Origin: Labrys sp. KNU-23
Lineage (GTDB): Bacteria > Pseudomonadota > Alphaproteobacteria > Rhizobiales > Labraceae
Length of the DNA: 64,000 nt
Reading direction: 5' to 3'
Assembly: GCF_008330945.1 (NCBI RefSeq)
Contig: NZ_CP043489.1
Coordinates: 5,157,501 to 5,221,500, forward strand
Part shown: positions 51,500-61,487 of the stretch, in pieces
How positions within the stretch are numbered: position 1 is the first letter of the stretch
Layout of the letters: each line of letters starts with the position of its first letter
The notes under the pieces: model-generated
Told to the model about the DNA's origin: nothing
The model's input: the letters and a program-made list of their open reading frames with translations, nothing else
Databases searched by the model: none
Position numbers and translations under genes: made by a program

Positions 51500-52828
51500 A
51501 TGATGGGCGGAATGAGGCTCGCCGCGATAGGCATGCTGGTCTTGTTGGGGGTGGGGCAGGCCCAGGGGGCTCGCGCCGCCCAGGGCCCCGTTGCCCCTCC
51601 GGCCACCGCCGAGCCAACCGTCACCCAGCCAGCCACCGCGTCCGCGCCGTCCACCCTGACGGCCAGCGATGCCCGGCTGGCGGGCGATGACAAGCGCACA
51701 CGTCTGATCGTCGATCTTCACGGTCCCGTGAACGATCTGAACTTTCGCGTCTTCGTGCTGTCCGATCCCTATCGCGTGGTGGTCGATCTGCCGCAGATCG
51801 AGTTCGGCATGCCCCCGGAAACCGGCAAACACGGGCGTGGTGTGGTCAGCGCCTATCGATTCGGCCTGATCGCGCCGGGAAAGTCTCGCATCGTCCTGGA
51901 CCTGACCGAACCGGCGGCGGTTGACAAGTCCTTCCTCCTCGATGCGCTGGACGATCAGCCCGCCAGGCTGGTCATCGATCTCGTCAAGACGGATCGGGCT
52001 GCCTTCCTGCGCACGGCCGCGAGCCAGAGGAGCTCGGACATGAGCGCGCATCCGCAGCCATCGCAACCCTCGCCGCCGCTGCTGCCGGAAAACCAGCCAG
52101 GGCTGCCCGTGGTCGTGGTCGATCCCGGCCATGGTGGCATCGACATGGGGGCGACCTCCAAATCGGGTGAGCAGGAAAAGACCATCGTGCTCGAATTTGC
52201 CAAGAGGCTCGCCGACAAGATCAACGGTTCCGGCCGTTACCGCGCGGTGCTGACCCGAGACAGCGACACTTTCATCACGCTCGCCGGCCGCGTTCAGTTC
52301 GCGCGCGCCAACCGGGCATCGCTGTTCATCTCGGTGCATGCCGATACCCTGCACGATCCGTTCGGCGTGCGGGGCGCGACGATCTACACCCTCTCGGACC
52401 GGGCATCCGACGCCGAATCGGCGCGCTATGCCGAGCAGGAGAACAAGGCCGACGCGATCGCGGGCGTCGATCTTGCATCGGAGCCCGGCGATGTCGCCGA
52501 TATTCTGATCGATCTCACGCGCCGCGAGACCAAATCCTTTTCCAACGGTTTTGCCAAGGTCCTCATCGATCAGTTCCAGGCCGCGGCCACGCTCAACAAG
52601 AACCCGCACCGCTCCGCCGGCTTCAAGGTGCTGACCGCGCCCGACATTCCTTCGGTGCTGCTGGAGCTGGGCTATTTGTCGAGCCGGGACGACGTGAAAC
52701 TGCTGACTTCGGACGACTGGCGCAATCGCGCCGCCGATGCCGTGGTGACGGCGATCGACGGCTTTTTCCAGCAACGCCGTGCCAATCAGCCGGCGGCATC
52801 GAGCGGTTCCGTACCCGCGACGCCCTGA
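51500..52828 (+). CDS. amiC: N-acetylmuramoyl-L-alanine amidase (AmiC-like)
   Basis: Periplasmic zinc amidase that cuts the peptide from muramic acid during cell separation. The 442-residue form starts with a signal peptide (MRLAAIGMLVLLGVGQAQG), then an AMIN domain (about 75-165, DLHGPVNDLNFRVFVLSDPY) that targets the septum, and a C-terminal Amidase_3 domain with VVDPGHGGID, SVHADTL and the catalytic Glu in VLLELGYLSS. The start is uncertain: ATGs at 51500, 51503 and 51512 precede the signal peptide, and an in-frame start at 51377 would put 41 odd residues before it. It is cotranscribed or closely spaced with the PBP1A gene, another cell-wall enzyme. Confidence 0.9.
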   Translation: MMGGMRLAAIGMLVLLGVGQAQGARAAQGPVAPPATAEPTVTQPATASAPSTLTASDARLAGDDKRTRLIVDLHGPVNDLNFRVFVLSDPYRVVVDLPQIEFGMPPETGKHGRGVVSAYRFGLIAPGKSRIVLDLTEPAAVDKSFLLDALDDQPARLVIDLVKTDRAAFLRTAASQRSSDMSAHPQPSQPSPPLLPENQPGLPVVVVDPGHGGIDMGATSKSGEQEKTIVLEFAKRLADKINGSGRYRAVLTRDSDTFITLAGRVQFARANRASLFISVHADTLHDPFGVRGATIYTLSDRASDAESARYAEQENKADAIAGVDLASEPGDVADILIDLTRRETKSFSNGFAKVLIDQFQAAATLNKNPHRSAGFKVLTAPDIPSVLLELGYLSSRDDVKLLTSDDWRNRAADAVVTAIDGFFQQRRANQPAASSGSVPATP

Positions 52829-53095
52829 AGCGTTTTATGACCGGCCTCGCCCGGATCGGCCTTGTCTGAGCCCCCGTTCGGGGCGCTCGTGCACAGGCAT
52901 GTTGCCGGGGAGCCGCAGTTTCTCCACAAAAGCCCTGCAAAAGCTTGCAGGTGCGGATGCCGGTCTTGGGTTAGGCTGGTCCGGCATGTTAGACATCGAT
53001 GGAATGTGCCGGGGCTGCCGGCGTGAAAACGAACGGCTTCGGCCCAAACCCGGCAATGGCAGGGCAGGGAAGATATTGCCGATGAAAGCGTTGTG

Positions 53096-55504
53096 ATGAG
53101 ACTTTTCGTTCGGTTCCTTGGATTTTTGTTCACAACGGCATCGATGTTGTTCCTTGTCGGGGGATCGTTCGTGGCCCTCTATGTCTGGGCCAACACACGC
53201 GACCTGCCCGATACTGCGGCGCTCAAGGATTACGAACCACCGGTCATGACGCGCGTGCATGCGGGCGATGGTGCGCTCCTGGCCGAATATGCCCGCCAGC
53301 GCCGCCTCTATCTGCCGATCGAAGTGATGCCGCCGCTCTTGACCCATGCCTTCATGTCGGCGGAGGACAATGATTTCTACAATCATGTCGGCATCGACCC
53401 CAAAGGCGTGCTGCGCGCGCTGATCGCCAATGTCACGCATAAGGGCCGCCGCCAGCAGGGCGCGTCCACCATCACGCAGCAGGTTGCCAAGAACTTCTTC
53501 CTCGCGCCCGACCAGAACATCGTGCGCAAGATCAAGGAAGCCATCCTGGCCCTGCGGATGGAGCAGACCTATTCGAAGGACAAGATCCTCGAACTCTATC
53601 TCAACGAAATCTACCTGGGCATGGGCAATTACGGCGTGGCCGCCGCCGCCCTCAATTATTTCGGCAAGTCCGTCGACGAACTTGGTATCGCCCAGGTCGC
53701 CTATCTCGCCGCCCTGCCGAAGGGACCCAACAACTACAATCCGATCCGCAATCATGATGCAGCCGTCGGCCGCCGCAATTGGGTGATCGACCAGATGGTG
53801 GCCAATGGCTACATCTCCAAGGATGAGGGGCGTAAGGCCCAGTCCGAGCCTCTTGCGGTGACGCCCCGGTCGTTCGAAGGCGCCCAGAGCTATGCGGCCA
53901 ATTATTTCACCGAGGAAGTCAGGCGCGAGATCGCCGAGCGCTATGGCGAGGACAAGCTCTATGAAGGGGGCTTGTCCGTGCGCACCACGCTCGATCCCAA
54001 ACTCCAGCGTCTGGCCCGCGATGCCATGGTGGCGGGGCTGGTGCGTTTTGACGAGCGCGGCGGTTTCCGCGGACCGGTCAAGAATGTCGACCTCGGCGAG
54101 GATTGGGGCGTGACCCTGGGGGCGGAGAAGCGCCTGAGCGACATCAAGCCCTGGCAACTTGCCATCGTCCTCGATGCCGGCGACGGCTCGGCCCGTATCG
54201 GCCTGCAGCCGCCGCTGGATCGGTTCGGCTCGATTTCCGCTGACCGACCGACCGCCACGATCAATCTGGATGGCGTGAAATGGGCGCGTAGCCGGGTCGG
54301 CAAGGTCAGCCAGATCCTGAAGGTCGGCGACATCATCTATGTCGAGCCCAAGACCGACGGGACCTATCGCCTGCGCCAGATTCCCGAAATCTCCGGCGCC
54401 ATGGTGGTGATGGACCCCTATACCGGCCGCGTGCTCGCCATGGTGGGGGGCTTCTCCTTCGACCAGAGCGAGTTCAACCGCGCCACCCAGGCGCAGCGAC
54501 AGCCCGGCTCCTCCTTCAAGCCCTTCGTCTATGCTACCGCCATCGACAATGGCTATACGCCGGCCTCCGTGGTCATGGACGCGCCGATCGAGATCAACCA
54601 GGGCAATGGCGAGACCTGGCGCCCGTCCAACTACTCCAACAAGTTCTACGGCCCGCAGACGCTGCGTTTCGGCATCGAATATTCGCGTAACGTCATGACG
54701 GTGCGGCTCGCCCAGGACGTGGGCATGCCGCTGATCGCCGAATATGCCCGCCGCTTCGGCGTTTATGACGACCTGCCATCCTATCTGTCGGGCGCGCTCG
54801 GGGCCGGCACCACCACCGTGATGCGCATGGTCGCCGGCTACGGCATGCTCGAAAATGGCGGGCGCCTGATCAAGCCGACCTTGATCGACCGTATCCAGGA
54901 TCGCTGGGGCAAGACCATCTACAGGCATGACGAGCGCATCTGCCAGGGCTGCAATGCCGATGACTGGAGCAGTCAGGACGAGCCGCGCCTGCTCGACCCG
55001 CGCGAGCAGGTTCTCGACCCGATGACCGCCTATCAGGTCACCTCCATGCTCGAGGGCGTGATCCAGCACGGTTCGGCCCAGACGCTGCGCTCACTCAACC
55101 GCCCGATCGCCGGCAAGACCGGCACTACCAGCGACGAGAAGGACGCCTGGTTCATCGGCTATTCGCCCGATCTCGTCTGCGGCCTCTATGTCGGCTACGA
55201 CACGCCGCGCCACATCGGCAACAAGGTCACGGGCGGCAGCCTGGCGGCGCCGATCTTCGGCACCTTCATGAAGACGGCCCTGGCCGAGAAGGCGCCGGTG
55301 CCTTTCCGCGTGCCGCCCGGCATCAAGCTGATCCGCATCGATCGCAAGACCGGCATGCGCTCCGATGGCGGCGGTGCCATTCTGGAAGCCTTCAAGCCCG
55401 GCACGGCTCCGCCCGACAACTACACCGTCATCGGCTCCGGCGGCGGCGGCTCGGAGGGCGGCGGTGGCGGGCCTGTCTCGATGGGGACGGGCGATCTCTA
55501 CTGA
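53096..55504 (+). CDS. mrcA: Penicillin-binding protein 1A
   Basis: Bifunctional class A PBP that polymerises and cross-links peptidoglycan. The 802-residue protein has a short cytoplasmic N terminus, one membrane anchor (about 3-30), and a GT51 glycosyltransferase domain with catalytic Glu in FMSAEDNDFYNHVGID and QQGASTITQQVAKN. An OB-like insert (about 300-420) follows. The transpeptidase domain has SSFK (nucleophile Ser), SRN and KTGTT motifs. The C-terminal tail is Gly/Ser-rich. The ATG at 53096 or the GTG at 53093 could start translation; neither has a strong ribosome site. It follows amiC by 267 bp. Confidence 0.95.
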   Translation: MRLFVRFLGFLFTTASMLFLVGGSFVALYVWANTRDLPDTAALKDYEPPVMTRVHAGDGALLAEYARQRRLYLPIEVMPPLLTHAFMSAEDNDFYNHVGIDPKGVLRALIANVTHKGRRQQGASTITQQVAKNFFLAPDQNIVRKIKEAILALRMEQTYSKDKILELYLNEIYLGMGNYGVAAAALNYFGKSVDELGIAQVAYLAALPKGPNNYNPIRNHDAAVGRRNWVIDQMVANGYISKDEGRKAQSEPLAVTPRSFEGAQSYAANYFTEEVRREIAERYGEDKLYEGGLSVRTTLDPKLQRLARDAMVAGLVRFDERGGFRGPVKNVDLGEDWGVTLGAEKRLSDIKPWQLAIVLDAGDGSARIGLQPPLDRFGSISADRPTATINLDGVKWARSRVGKVSQILKVGDIIYVEPKTDGTYRLRQIPEISGAMVVMDPYTGRVLAMVGGFSFDQSEFNRATQAQRQPGSSFKPFVYATAIDNGYTPASVVMDAPIEINQGNGETWRPSNYSNKFYGPQTLRFGIEYSRNVMTVRLAQDVGMPLIAEYARRFGVYDDLPSYLSGALGAGTTTVMRMVAGYGMLENGGRLIKPTLIDRIQDRWGKTIYRHDERICQGCNADDWSSQDEPRLLDPREQVLDPMTAYQVTSMLEGVIQHGSAQTLRSLNRPIAGKTGTTSDEKDAWFIGYSPDLVCGLYVGYDTPRHIGNKVTGGSLAAPIFGTFMKTALAEKAPVPFRVPPGIKLIRIDRKTGMRSDGGGAILEAFKPGTAPPDNYTVIGSGGGGSEGGGGGPVSMGTGDLY

Positions 55505-55549
55505 TTGTCCTTTCCCTCACCGGGCAGCTTGCCTATATGAAGCCGGGCT

Positions 55550-55651
55550 AAAGCGTTTTGCGATTTGACGGAATCACCTAGAATCGCAAAGACGCGTCGA
55601 AACAAAGAATTAGAGCAAATAAGCGTTCAGACTTGAACGCGCTTTGCTCTA
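55550..55651 (-). repeat. RIME-like two-hairpin intergenic repeat, copy F
   Basis: Reverse-oriented and the best preserved copy. It reads AAAGCGTTTTGCGATTTG, then GAATCGCAAAGACGCGTCG, then the hairpin AGAGCAAATAAGCGTTCAGA followed by CTTGAACGCGCTTTGCTCTA. It lies between the PBP1A gene and prfB, 25 bp before the prfB start. Confidence 0.9.
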
Positions 55652-55676
55652 GCAATCTCGAACGAGCGATTCATTC

Positions 55677-56808
55677 ATGCGCGCTGAAATCCTGTCCTTG
55701 GCGGACGAAATCAAGCAGTCTGCTGGACTGCTGAGGAGGCATCTTTGACTGGGATACCTCTTATGCCCGCCTGCAAGAACTGAACCACCTCTCCGAACAG
55801 CCCGACTTCTGGAACGACGCCGAGAAGGCTCAGAAGCTGATGCGGGAGCGCACCGATCTCGACGATCGATTGTCCGCTCTCGTTCGCATCGAGAAGGATC
55901 TGGAGGAGACCCTCGAACTCGCCGAGCTCGGCGAGGCCGATGGCGACGAGTCGATCGTCGACGAGGCGGAGAAGGCCTTGGCCACGCTCAAGAGCGAGGT
56001 CATCGAACGGCAGTTCGAAGCCTTGTTCTCGGGAGAAGCCGACAACAACGATACCTATATCGAAATTAACTCCGGGGCCGGCGGCACCGAGAGCCAGGAC
56101 TGGGCCAATATGCTCCTGCGCATGTATACGCGCTGGGGCGAGCGGCACCGTTTCAAGGTGGAGTTGATGGACTTCACGGATGGAGAAACCGCCGGTATCA
56201 AATCGGCCACCATCCTGGTGAAGGGCACCAAGGCCTATGGCTGGGCCAAGGTGGAGTCCGGCGTGCACCGCCTCGTACGCATCTCGCCTTATGATTCCAA
56301 CGCGCGCCGGCATACCTCCTTCGCCAGCGTCTGGGTCTATCCGGTGATCGACGACTCGATCAACATCGAGATCAACGAGTCCGATTGCCGCATCGATACC
56401 TACCGCGCGTCCGGTGCCGGTGGCCAGCACGTCAACCGGACGGACTCGGCCGTGCGCATCACCCATATGCCCTCGGGCATCGTGGTGGCCTGCCAGCAGG
56501 ACCGTTCGCAGCACAAGAACCGCGCGACGGCCTGGGCCATGCTGAAGGCGCGTCTCTACGAGGCGGAGCTCAAGAAGCGCGAGGAAGCGGCGATGGCGAC
56601 CCATGCCGGCAAGACCGACATTGGTTGGGGCCACCAGATCCGTTCCTATGTCCTGCAGCCCTATCAGATGGTGAAGGATACCCGCACGGGCTACACCTCC
56701 GGTACGCCCGGCGACGTGCTGGATGGTGACCTCGATGACTTCATGAAGTCCGCCCTGGCCCAGCGCGTCTATGGCGGCGGGCCCGATGCCGTCGAGGACA
56801 TCGACTAG
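55677..56808 (+). CDS. prfB: Peptide chain release factor 2, with programmed +1 frameshift
   Basis: Releases peptides at UGA and UAA. The gene starts with 23 codons from ATG 55677 ending CTT, meets an in-frame TGA at 55746, and continues in the +1 frame from GAC at 55747. The product is 376 residues. The second part has the peptidyl-transferase motif GGQ (248-250) in RASGAGGQHVN, with Ala at the position equivalent to E. coli residue 246. The anticodon-like tripeptide position reads SPY (203-205) rather than the textbook SPF. Annotation that begins at an internal ATG (55840) would miss the N terminus. A terminator follows the stop. Confidence 0.95.
55734..55748 (+). promoter_or_regulatory. 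RF2 programmed frameshift site
   Basis: Internal Shine-Dalgarno AGGAGG (55734-55739), 3-nt spacer CAT, then the slippery CTT TGA C (55743-55749). Spacing and sequence match the E. coli prfB element AGGGGG-TAT-CTT-TGA-C, so RF2 level should control its own synthesis at this UGA. Confidence 0.95.
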
Positions 56809-56812
56809 TGAG

Positions 56813-56842
56813 AAGCCGGGGCTCAACCCGGCTTTTTCTTTT
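56813..56842 (+). terminator. Rho-independent terminator of prfB
   Basis: An 8-bp stem AAGCCGGG/CCCGGCTT with a 6-nt loop, then TTTTTCTTTT. It lies 4 bp after the prfB stop. The next ATG is only 4 nt downstream of the T-run. Confidence 0.92.
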
Positions 56843-56845
56843 AAA

Positions 56846-57646
56846 ATGAGTATGTTGCCAATGAGCTCCGATCCGATCTATCAGCGCTATTCCTTTGCCC
56901 ACGGCCTGATCAAGGAGGCCGGTGCCCTGGCACTCGGCTATTTCAACGAGCTGGACAGCCTGACGGTGAAGAGCAAGGGCTTGCAGGACGTGGTCAGCGA
57001 GGCCGACCTGCAGACCGAACTGCTGATCAAGAAGCGCATCGCCGAATCCTATCCGGACGATGGCTTCTTCGGTGAGGAGACCGGACCGAGCGGCATCGGT
57101 GACAAGCGCGGCATCTGGGTCGTCGATCCCATCGATGGCACCCAACCCTTCCTGAGCGGCCTTTCCTCCTGGTGCGTGTCGATTGCGTTCGTCTACGATG
57201 GCGAGCTGCAATTCGGGCTCGTCTACGCACCCAAGGACGAGGAACTCTTCGCCGGCGGCCTGGTTGCGCCGGCCACGCTCAACGGACGGCCGATCGCCCC
57301 GCACAAGGGCGGGGCGCTCAGCGAAGGCGTGGTCAGCGTCGGCTACAACAACCGCATCAAGCCGAGCGAGGTGCTGGCGGTCCTGGCACGGCTGCTCGAG
57401 GCGGGCGGCATGTACCAGCGCAACGGTTCGGGCGCGCTGTGCCTGTGCTACGTCGCCTGCGGCCGCCTGCTCGGTTACGTCGAATCCCACATCAATTCCT
57501 GGGATTGCCTCGGCGCGATTGCGATCATCCGCGCCGCCGGCGGCCAGACCAACGATTTCCTGGCCGGCGACGGGCTGGTCAAAGGCAATGCCATCCTCGC
57601 GGGTGGGCCGGCAATCTATCCGGCTCTCCAGGAGCTGCTCGGCTGA
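56846..57646 (+). CDS. Inositol-monophosphatase-family phosphatase
   Basis: A 266-residue Mg-dependent sugar or nucleotide phosphatase. The metal ligands are visible as SEADLQTE, FGEET (Glu pair) and VDPIDGTQPFLSG, with the C-terminal WDCLGAIAIIRAAGG in place of the usual WDxAA motif. Family members include inositol monophosphatase, HisN histidinol phosphatase and CysQ; the motifs here do not decide between them. ATG codons at 56846, 56852 and 56861 are all possible and none has a good ribosome site, since the prfB terminator ends just upstream. Translation may be leaderless or depend on read-through. Confidence 0.85.
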   Translation: MSMLPMSSDPIYQRYSFAHGLIKEAGALALGYFNELDSLTVKSKGLQDVVSEADLQTELLIKKRIAESYPDDGFFGEETGPSGIGDKRGIWVVDPIDGTQPFLSGLSSWCVSIAFVYDGELQFGLVYAPKDEELFAGGLVAPATLNGRPIAPHKGGALSEGVVSVGYNNRIKPSEVLAVLARLLEAGGMYQRNGSGALCLCYVACGRLLGYVESHINSWDCLGAIAIIRAAGGQTNDFLAGDGLVKGNAILAGGPAIYPALQELLG

Positions 57647-57688
57647 ACCGAGAACGAGACCGGCTGTTACCCCGGTCTGGAGACGACG

Positions 57689-59353
57689 TCACCCGAGCAC
57701 CATGGCGGTAAAGGGGTAGACATAGGCCTGCAAGGTCACGAACAGGCCGACCAGGCACGCCAGGACGATGGAGTGTATGAACACGTAGCGCAGGATCGTG
57801 CCTTCATGCCCATACCAATTGGTTGCTGTCGAGGCCACGACGATCGATTGCGCATCGATCATCTTGCCCATGACACCCCCGGAGGAATTGGCGGCCGCCA
57901 TCAGCACCGGTGACAGGCCCAATTGCTGCGAGGTGATCTTCTGCAGATTGCCGAACAGCACGTTGGACGAGGTGTCCGAGCCGGTCAGCGCCACGCCGAG
58001 CCAGCCGAGCAGCGTTCCGAAGAAGGGATAGAACACACCCGTCGCCGCGAAGGCGAGGCCAAGGGTGGCGTCCACGCCGGACAGGCGCGTCAGCGTGCCG
58101 ATGGCGAGCATGGCCGAGATGGTGATCAGCGAGATCGCACAGACCTTGATGGTGCGGCCATATTCGACGATGAGCCTGGCGGGCGAAAAACCCATCAGCA
58201 GACCGGAAACGATGGCGGCCAGCAGCATGCCGGTGCCGGTAAAGGACAGATAGGTGAAGGAGAAGATCGCGCTTTCCGGGGTGGGCTTGGCCACCACGGG
58301 GGCCACCTTGCTGATCTGATTGTGCAGGTCCGGGACCTGGTAGTTCCAGGAGAAGATGGCGTTGGCCCAGGTCTTGAAGGCGCCGGTGCCCCAGACCAGC
58401 ATGAAGATGCAGACCAGGATCCAGGGAAGCAGGGAGCTCCAGAGCTGGGCCTGCGTCAGGGGCTTGCGATCCGCCTCCGTACGCGGCTTTGCCAGATCCG
58501 CCGACGGATCGTTGCTGCGCAGGGCCGGGGAGAGCCAGAGTTTCTTAGGCTGCCAGACCTTCAGGAAGAGGATCAGGCTGCCCATCGAAATGAGCGAGGC
58601 GCCGATATCGACGATCCAGGGATTGATATAGTTGGAGATCAGGAATTGTGGCACCGCGAAGGAGATGCCGGTGACAAGGATAGCCGGCCATACCCCGATC
58701 ATGCCGCGCCAGCCGGCGAAGGCGCCGATCACCCAGAAGGGCACGATCAGGGAGAATAGCGGCAATTGCCGGCCGACCATGGCTCCGAGCACATAGGGAT
58801 CGAGCCCGGTCACCGACGCCAGCCCCTGGATCGGCGTGCCCAAGGCGCCATAGGCGACCGGTGCGGTGTTGGCGATCAGGGAGAGGCCGGAGGCTGCGAG
58901 CGGGGAAAAACCAAGGCCGATGAGGATCGCGCCCGTAATGGCAACGGGTGTCCCGAAGCCGGATGCCCCTTCGAAAAAGGCGCCGAAGGAGAAGGCGATC
59001 AGCAAGAGCTGCAGGCGCCTGTCTTCGGTGACACCGCCGATGGCCCGCTGCAGCAGTTCGAACCGGCCGCTCTCGACGGTGATGCGGTAGAGATAGATCA
59101 CGTTGAGAACGATCCAGCCGATCGGGAAGAAGCCGGTAACGACGCCGAGCAGAGAGGCCCGGATCGACAGGCCAGCGGGCATGGTAAAGATGAATATTGT
59201 AATGAGATTGGCAATGATCAGGGCGATCACCGCCGCGATGTGCGCCTTGACCTTGCCGCTGGCGATCAAGACCAGCAAGGTTACGGCGGGGATGGCTGCT
59301 GCGATGGTGGACAGTACTTCGTTGTCGAGCGGGTTGTAAGTCTGATTCCACAT
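57689..59353 (-). CDS. lldP: L-lactate permease
   Basis: LctP-family proton symporter for lactate and glycolate. The 554-residue protein has about 12-14 hydrophobic helices and the family block FGAFFEGASGFGTPVAITGA (about 127-146) with the conserved NTAPVAYGALGTPI. Length is normal for LldP. The ATG at 59353 has GGAAG 9 nt upstream. No lactate dehydrogenase (lldD, dld) or regulator is adjacent; the next minus-strand gene upstream is PHB synthase, which could store acetyl units from lactate, but a functional link is inference. Confidence 0.93.
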   Translation of the reverse strand: MWNQTYNPLDNEVLSTIAAAIPAVTLLVLIASGKVKAHIAAVIALIIANLITIFIFTMPAGLSIRASLLGVVTGFFPIGWIVLNVIYLYRITVESGRFELLQRAIGGVTEDRRLQLLLIAFSFGAFFEGASGFGTPVAITGAILIGLGFSPLAASGLSLIANTAPVAYGALGTPIQGLASVTGLDPYVLGAMVGRQLPLFSLIVPFWVIGAFAGWRGMIGVWPAILVTGISFAVPQFLISNYINPWIVDIGASLISMGSLILFLKVWQPKKLWLSPALRSNDPSADLAKPRTEADRKPLTQAQLWSSLLPWILVCIFMLVWGTGAFKTWANAIFSWNYQVPDLHNQISKVAPVVAKPTPESAIFSFTYLSFTGTGMLLAAIVSGLLMGFSPARLIVEYGRTIKVCAISLITISAMLAIGTLTRLSGVDATLGLAFAATGVFYPFFGTLLGWLGVALTGSDTSSNVLFGNLQKITSQQLGLSPVLMAAANSSGGVMGKMIDAQSIVVASTATNWYGHEGTILRYVFIHSIVLACLVGLFVTLQAYVYPFTAMVLG

Positions 59354-59492
59354 GTGATGGCTTCCCGATTACGACTTGTATCGTTGGGGTATGCCATGCG
59401 GAAGTTCTGCTGATTTGACCGTAAAATCAAGAGAGACGTCCAGATACGGCCCTGCACAGCCGCGCAGGGCTGCAAGGCCAATCCGCCCAGTC

Positions 59493-61322
59493 CTAGGATT
59501 TCACGCGCACATAGCTGCCAGGCGCGTCGCCGAGCGGCTTGCGGCGCCCGCCGGGCTTGCGCTTGTCGGCTGGAACCTCTTCGGGAGCCTGCTTCTTCAG
59601 CCAGGTCAACCAGTCCGGCCACCAGGAGCCGGGGTGTTCGGTGGCGCCCTCCAGCCAATCCTCATAGCTGCCCGTGGTGGGGCCACCGAGCCAGTACTGG
59701 TATTTCTTGCGAGCCGGCGGGTTCACCACGCCGGCGATGTGACCGGAGCCGGACAGGACATAGCGCACGGGCCCGCCAAAGGCCTGGGCACCGATGAACA
59801 CGGAATTGGGCGGAGCGATGTGGTCTTCGCGCGTCGCCAGCTCATAGATCGGGATCTTGACCTTCTTGAGATCCAGGGTCTCGTCACCGACCTTCATGCG
59901 CCCGCGGGTGAGATTGTTCTCCAGATAGCAGTTGCGCAGATAGAAGGAGTGGTTCTTTTCGGGCATGCGGGTGGCATCCGCATTCCAATAGAGCAGGTCG
60001 AACGGGGTGGGCTGCTTGCCGCGCATGTAATTGTTGACGAGATAGGGCCAGATCAATTCCTGGCTGCGCAGCATGTTGAAGGCGGCCGCCATCTTGGAAC
60101 CGGGAAAATAGCCATGCTCGGCCATGGTTTTCTCGATCCACTGGATATGGTCCTCGTCGGCGAAGACCTTGAGATCGCCGGCCTTGTCGAAATCGACCTG
60201 CGTGGCGAACAGGGTGGCGGAGGCGATGCGCGTGTCGCCCTTGGCGGCCAGCCAGGCCAATGTCACCGAGAGCAGGGTGCCGCCGACGCAGTAGCCGATG
60301 GCGGAGACTTCCTTCTCGCCGGTGATCTTGCCGATCTCGTCGAGCGCGGCGACCGGGCCTTCCTTCATATATTCGAGGAAGCCCTTGTTGCGCTGTTTCT
60401 CGTCCGGGTTCACCCAGGAAATGACGAAGACGGTCAGGCCCTGGTCGACGCACCATTTGATGAAGCTCTTTTCAGGCGTCAGGTCGAGCACGTAGAATTT
60501 GTTGATCCAGGGCGGGCAGATCAGGATGGGGCGCTTCAGCACGTCTGCCGTGCTCGGCGTATATTGCAGCAGTTCCATGGTGGCGTTGCGGAACACCACC
60601 TTGCCCGGCGTGGTGGCGAGATTGACGCCCACCTCGAATTTCGAGGTATCGGACTGGCGGATCTTCAGCTCGCCATCGCCGGCATCGATATCCTCCTTCA
60701 GCATCTCCAGGCCGCGCACCAGGTTTTCGCCGTTCTCGGCCAGCGTATCGCGAATGAGCGAGGGATTGGTGGCGATGAAATTGCTCGGCGAGATGGCGGC
60801 TGAGACCTGCCGGACATAGAAGTCGGCCTTGTGGCGCAGGCGGGGTTCGAGCCCGTCGGCCTCGTGCACCAGTTTTTCTGCCCAGCGGCTTGTGATCAGA
60901 TAGGCCTGCTTGAGCAGGTCGAAATACTGGTTCTGGCTCCATTCGGGATCACGGAAGCGGGCATCCTTCGGGTCGGGCTCCGCCGCAGGCTTGGCTTCCT
61001 CGCCGGCCATGCGCTGCAGCGAGGAGGTCCACAGGGACATGAAGCCGCTGGCGAGGCTGGTCTGGGCCTGCATCGCGCGTTGCGGGTCGGACAGCCAATA
61101 TTGGGCGAGATGACCGATGGAATTGACGGCGTCGGTGACTTCCTCGGTGATGTCGCTCTTGACCCTGCCATCCTCCCGCGGGCGCAGATAAGCCGCCAGG
61201 GCCTTGCCGCCTTCTTCAACCGCGCGGCCCATATTGCGGGCGAGCGTCTCGATATCAACCGGTCCGAAAGCTGCCAGGGACTCGGTCGAGGGAGGCGGAT
61301 TGGAGTTTTTCTCGTTCTTCAT
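59493..61322 (-). CDS. phaC: Class I poly(3-hydroxybutyrate) synthase
   Basis: Polymerises (R)-3-hydroxybutyryl-CoA into PHB granules. The 609-residue protein has the N-terminal PhaC region and an alpha/beta hydrolase core with the lipase-like box GYCVGGT (catalytic Cys in place of Ser), the Asp in TREDHIAPP and the His in SGSGHIAGVVNPP. The basic C terminus (DKRKPGGRRKPLGD) is typical. The start is uncertain: ATGs at 61322, 61355 and 61373 are all in frame without a good Shine-Dalgarno; 61322 gives the common family length. No phaA, phaB, phaR or phasin gene is adjacent. Confidence 0.92.
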   Translation of the reverse strand: MKNEKNSNPPPSTESLAAFGPVDIETLARNMGRAVEEGGKALAAYLRPREDGRVKSDITEEVTDAVNSIGHLAQYWLSDPQRAMQAQTSLASGFMSLWTSSLQRMAGEEAKPAAEPDPKDARFRDPEWSQNQYFDLLKQAYLITSRWAEKLVHEADGLEPRLRHKADFYVRQVSAAISPSNFIATNPSLIRDTLAENGENLVRGLEMLKEDIDAGDGELKIRQSDTSKFEVGVNLATTPGKVVFRNATMELLQYTPSTADVLKRPILICPPWINKFYVLDLTPEKSFIKWCVDQGLTVFVISWVNPDEKQRNKGFLEYMKEGPVAALDEIGKITGEKEVSAIGYCVGGTLLSVTLAWLAAKGDTRIASATLFATQVDFDKAGDLKVFADEDHIQWIEKTMAEHGYFPGSKMAAAFNMLRSQELIWPYLVNNYMRGKQPTPFDLLYWNADATRMPEKNHSFYLRNCYLENNLTRGRMKVGDETLDLKKVKIPIYELATREDHIAPPNSVFIGAQAFGGPVRYVLSGSGHIAGVVNPPARKKYQYWLGGPTTGSYEDWLEGATEHPGSWWPDWLTWLKKQAPEEVPADKRKPGGRRKPLGDAPGSYVRVKS

Positions 61323-61487
61323 CGCGCCCCATCTTGGCTCTTTACGGCCCTTCATTAGAACATGTTTTTCCATCCTGTGAATGCTTCTTCGCATCGCTTT
61401 GTGAACCATGACGTTGATTTCATCGATTTTCCCTGTTTGCCGATCGACCAGCGCTCTATAAGAGGGGGGAGAAATTGCGAGAACGTC

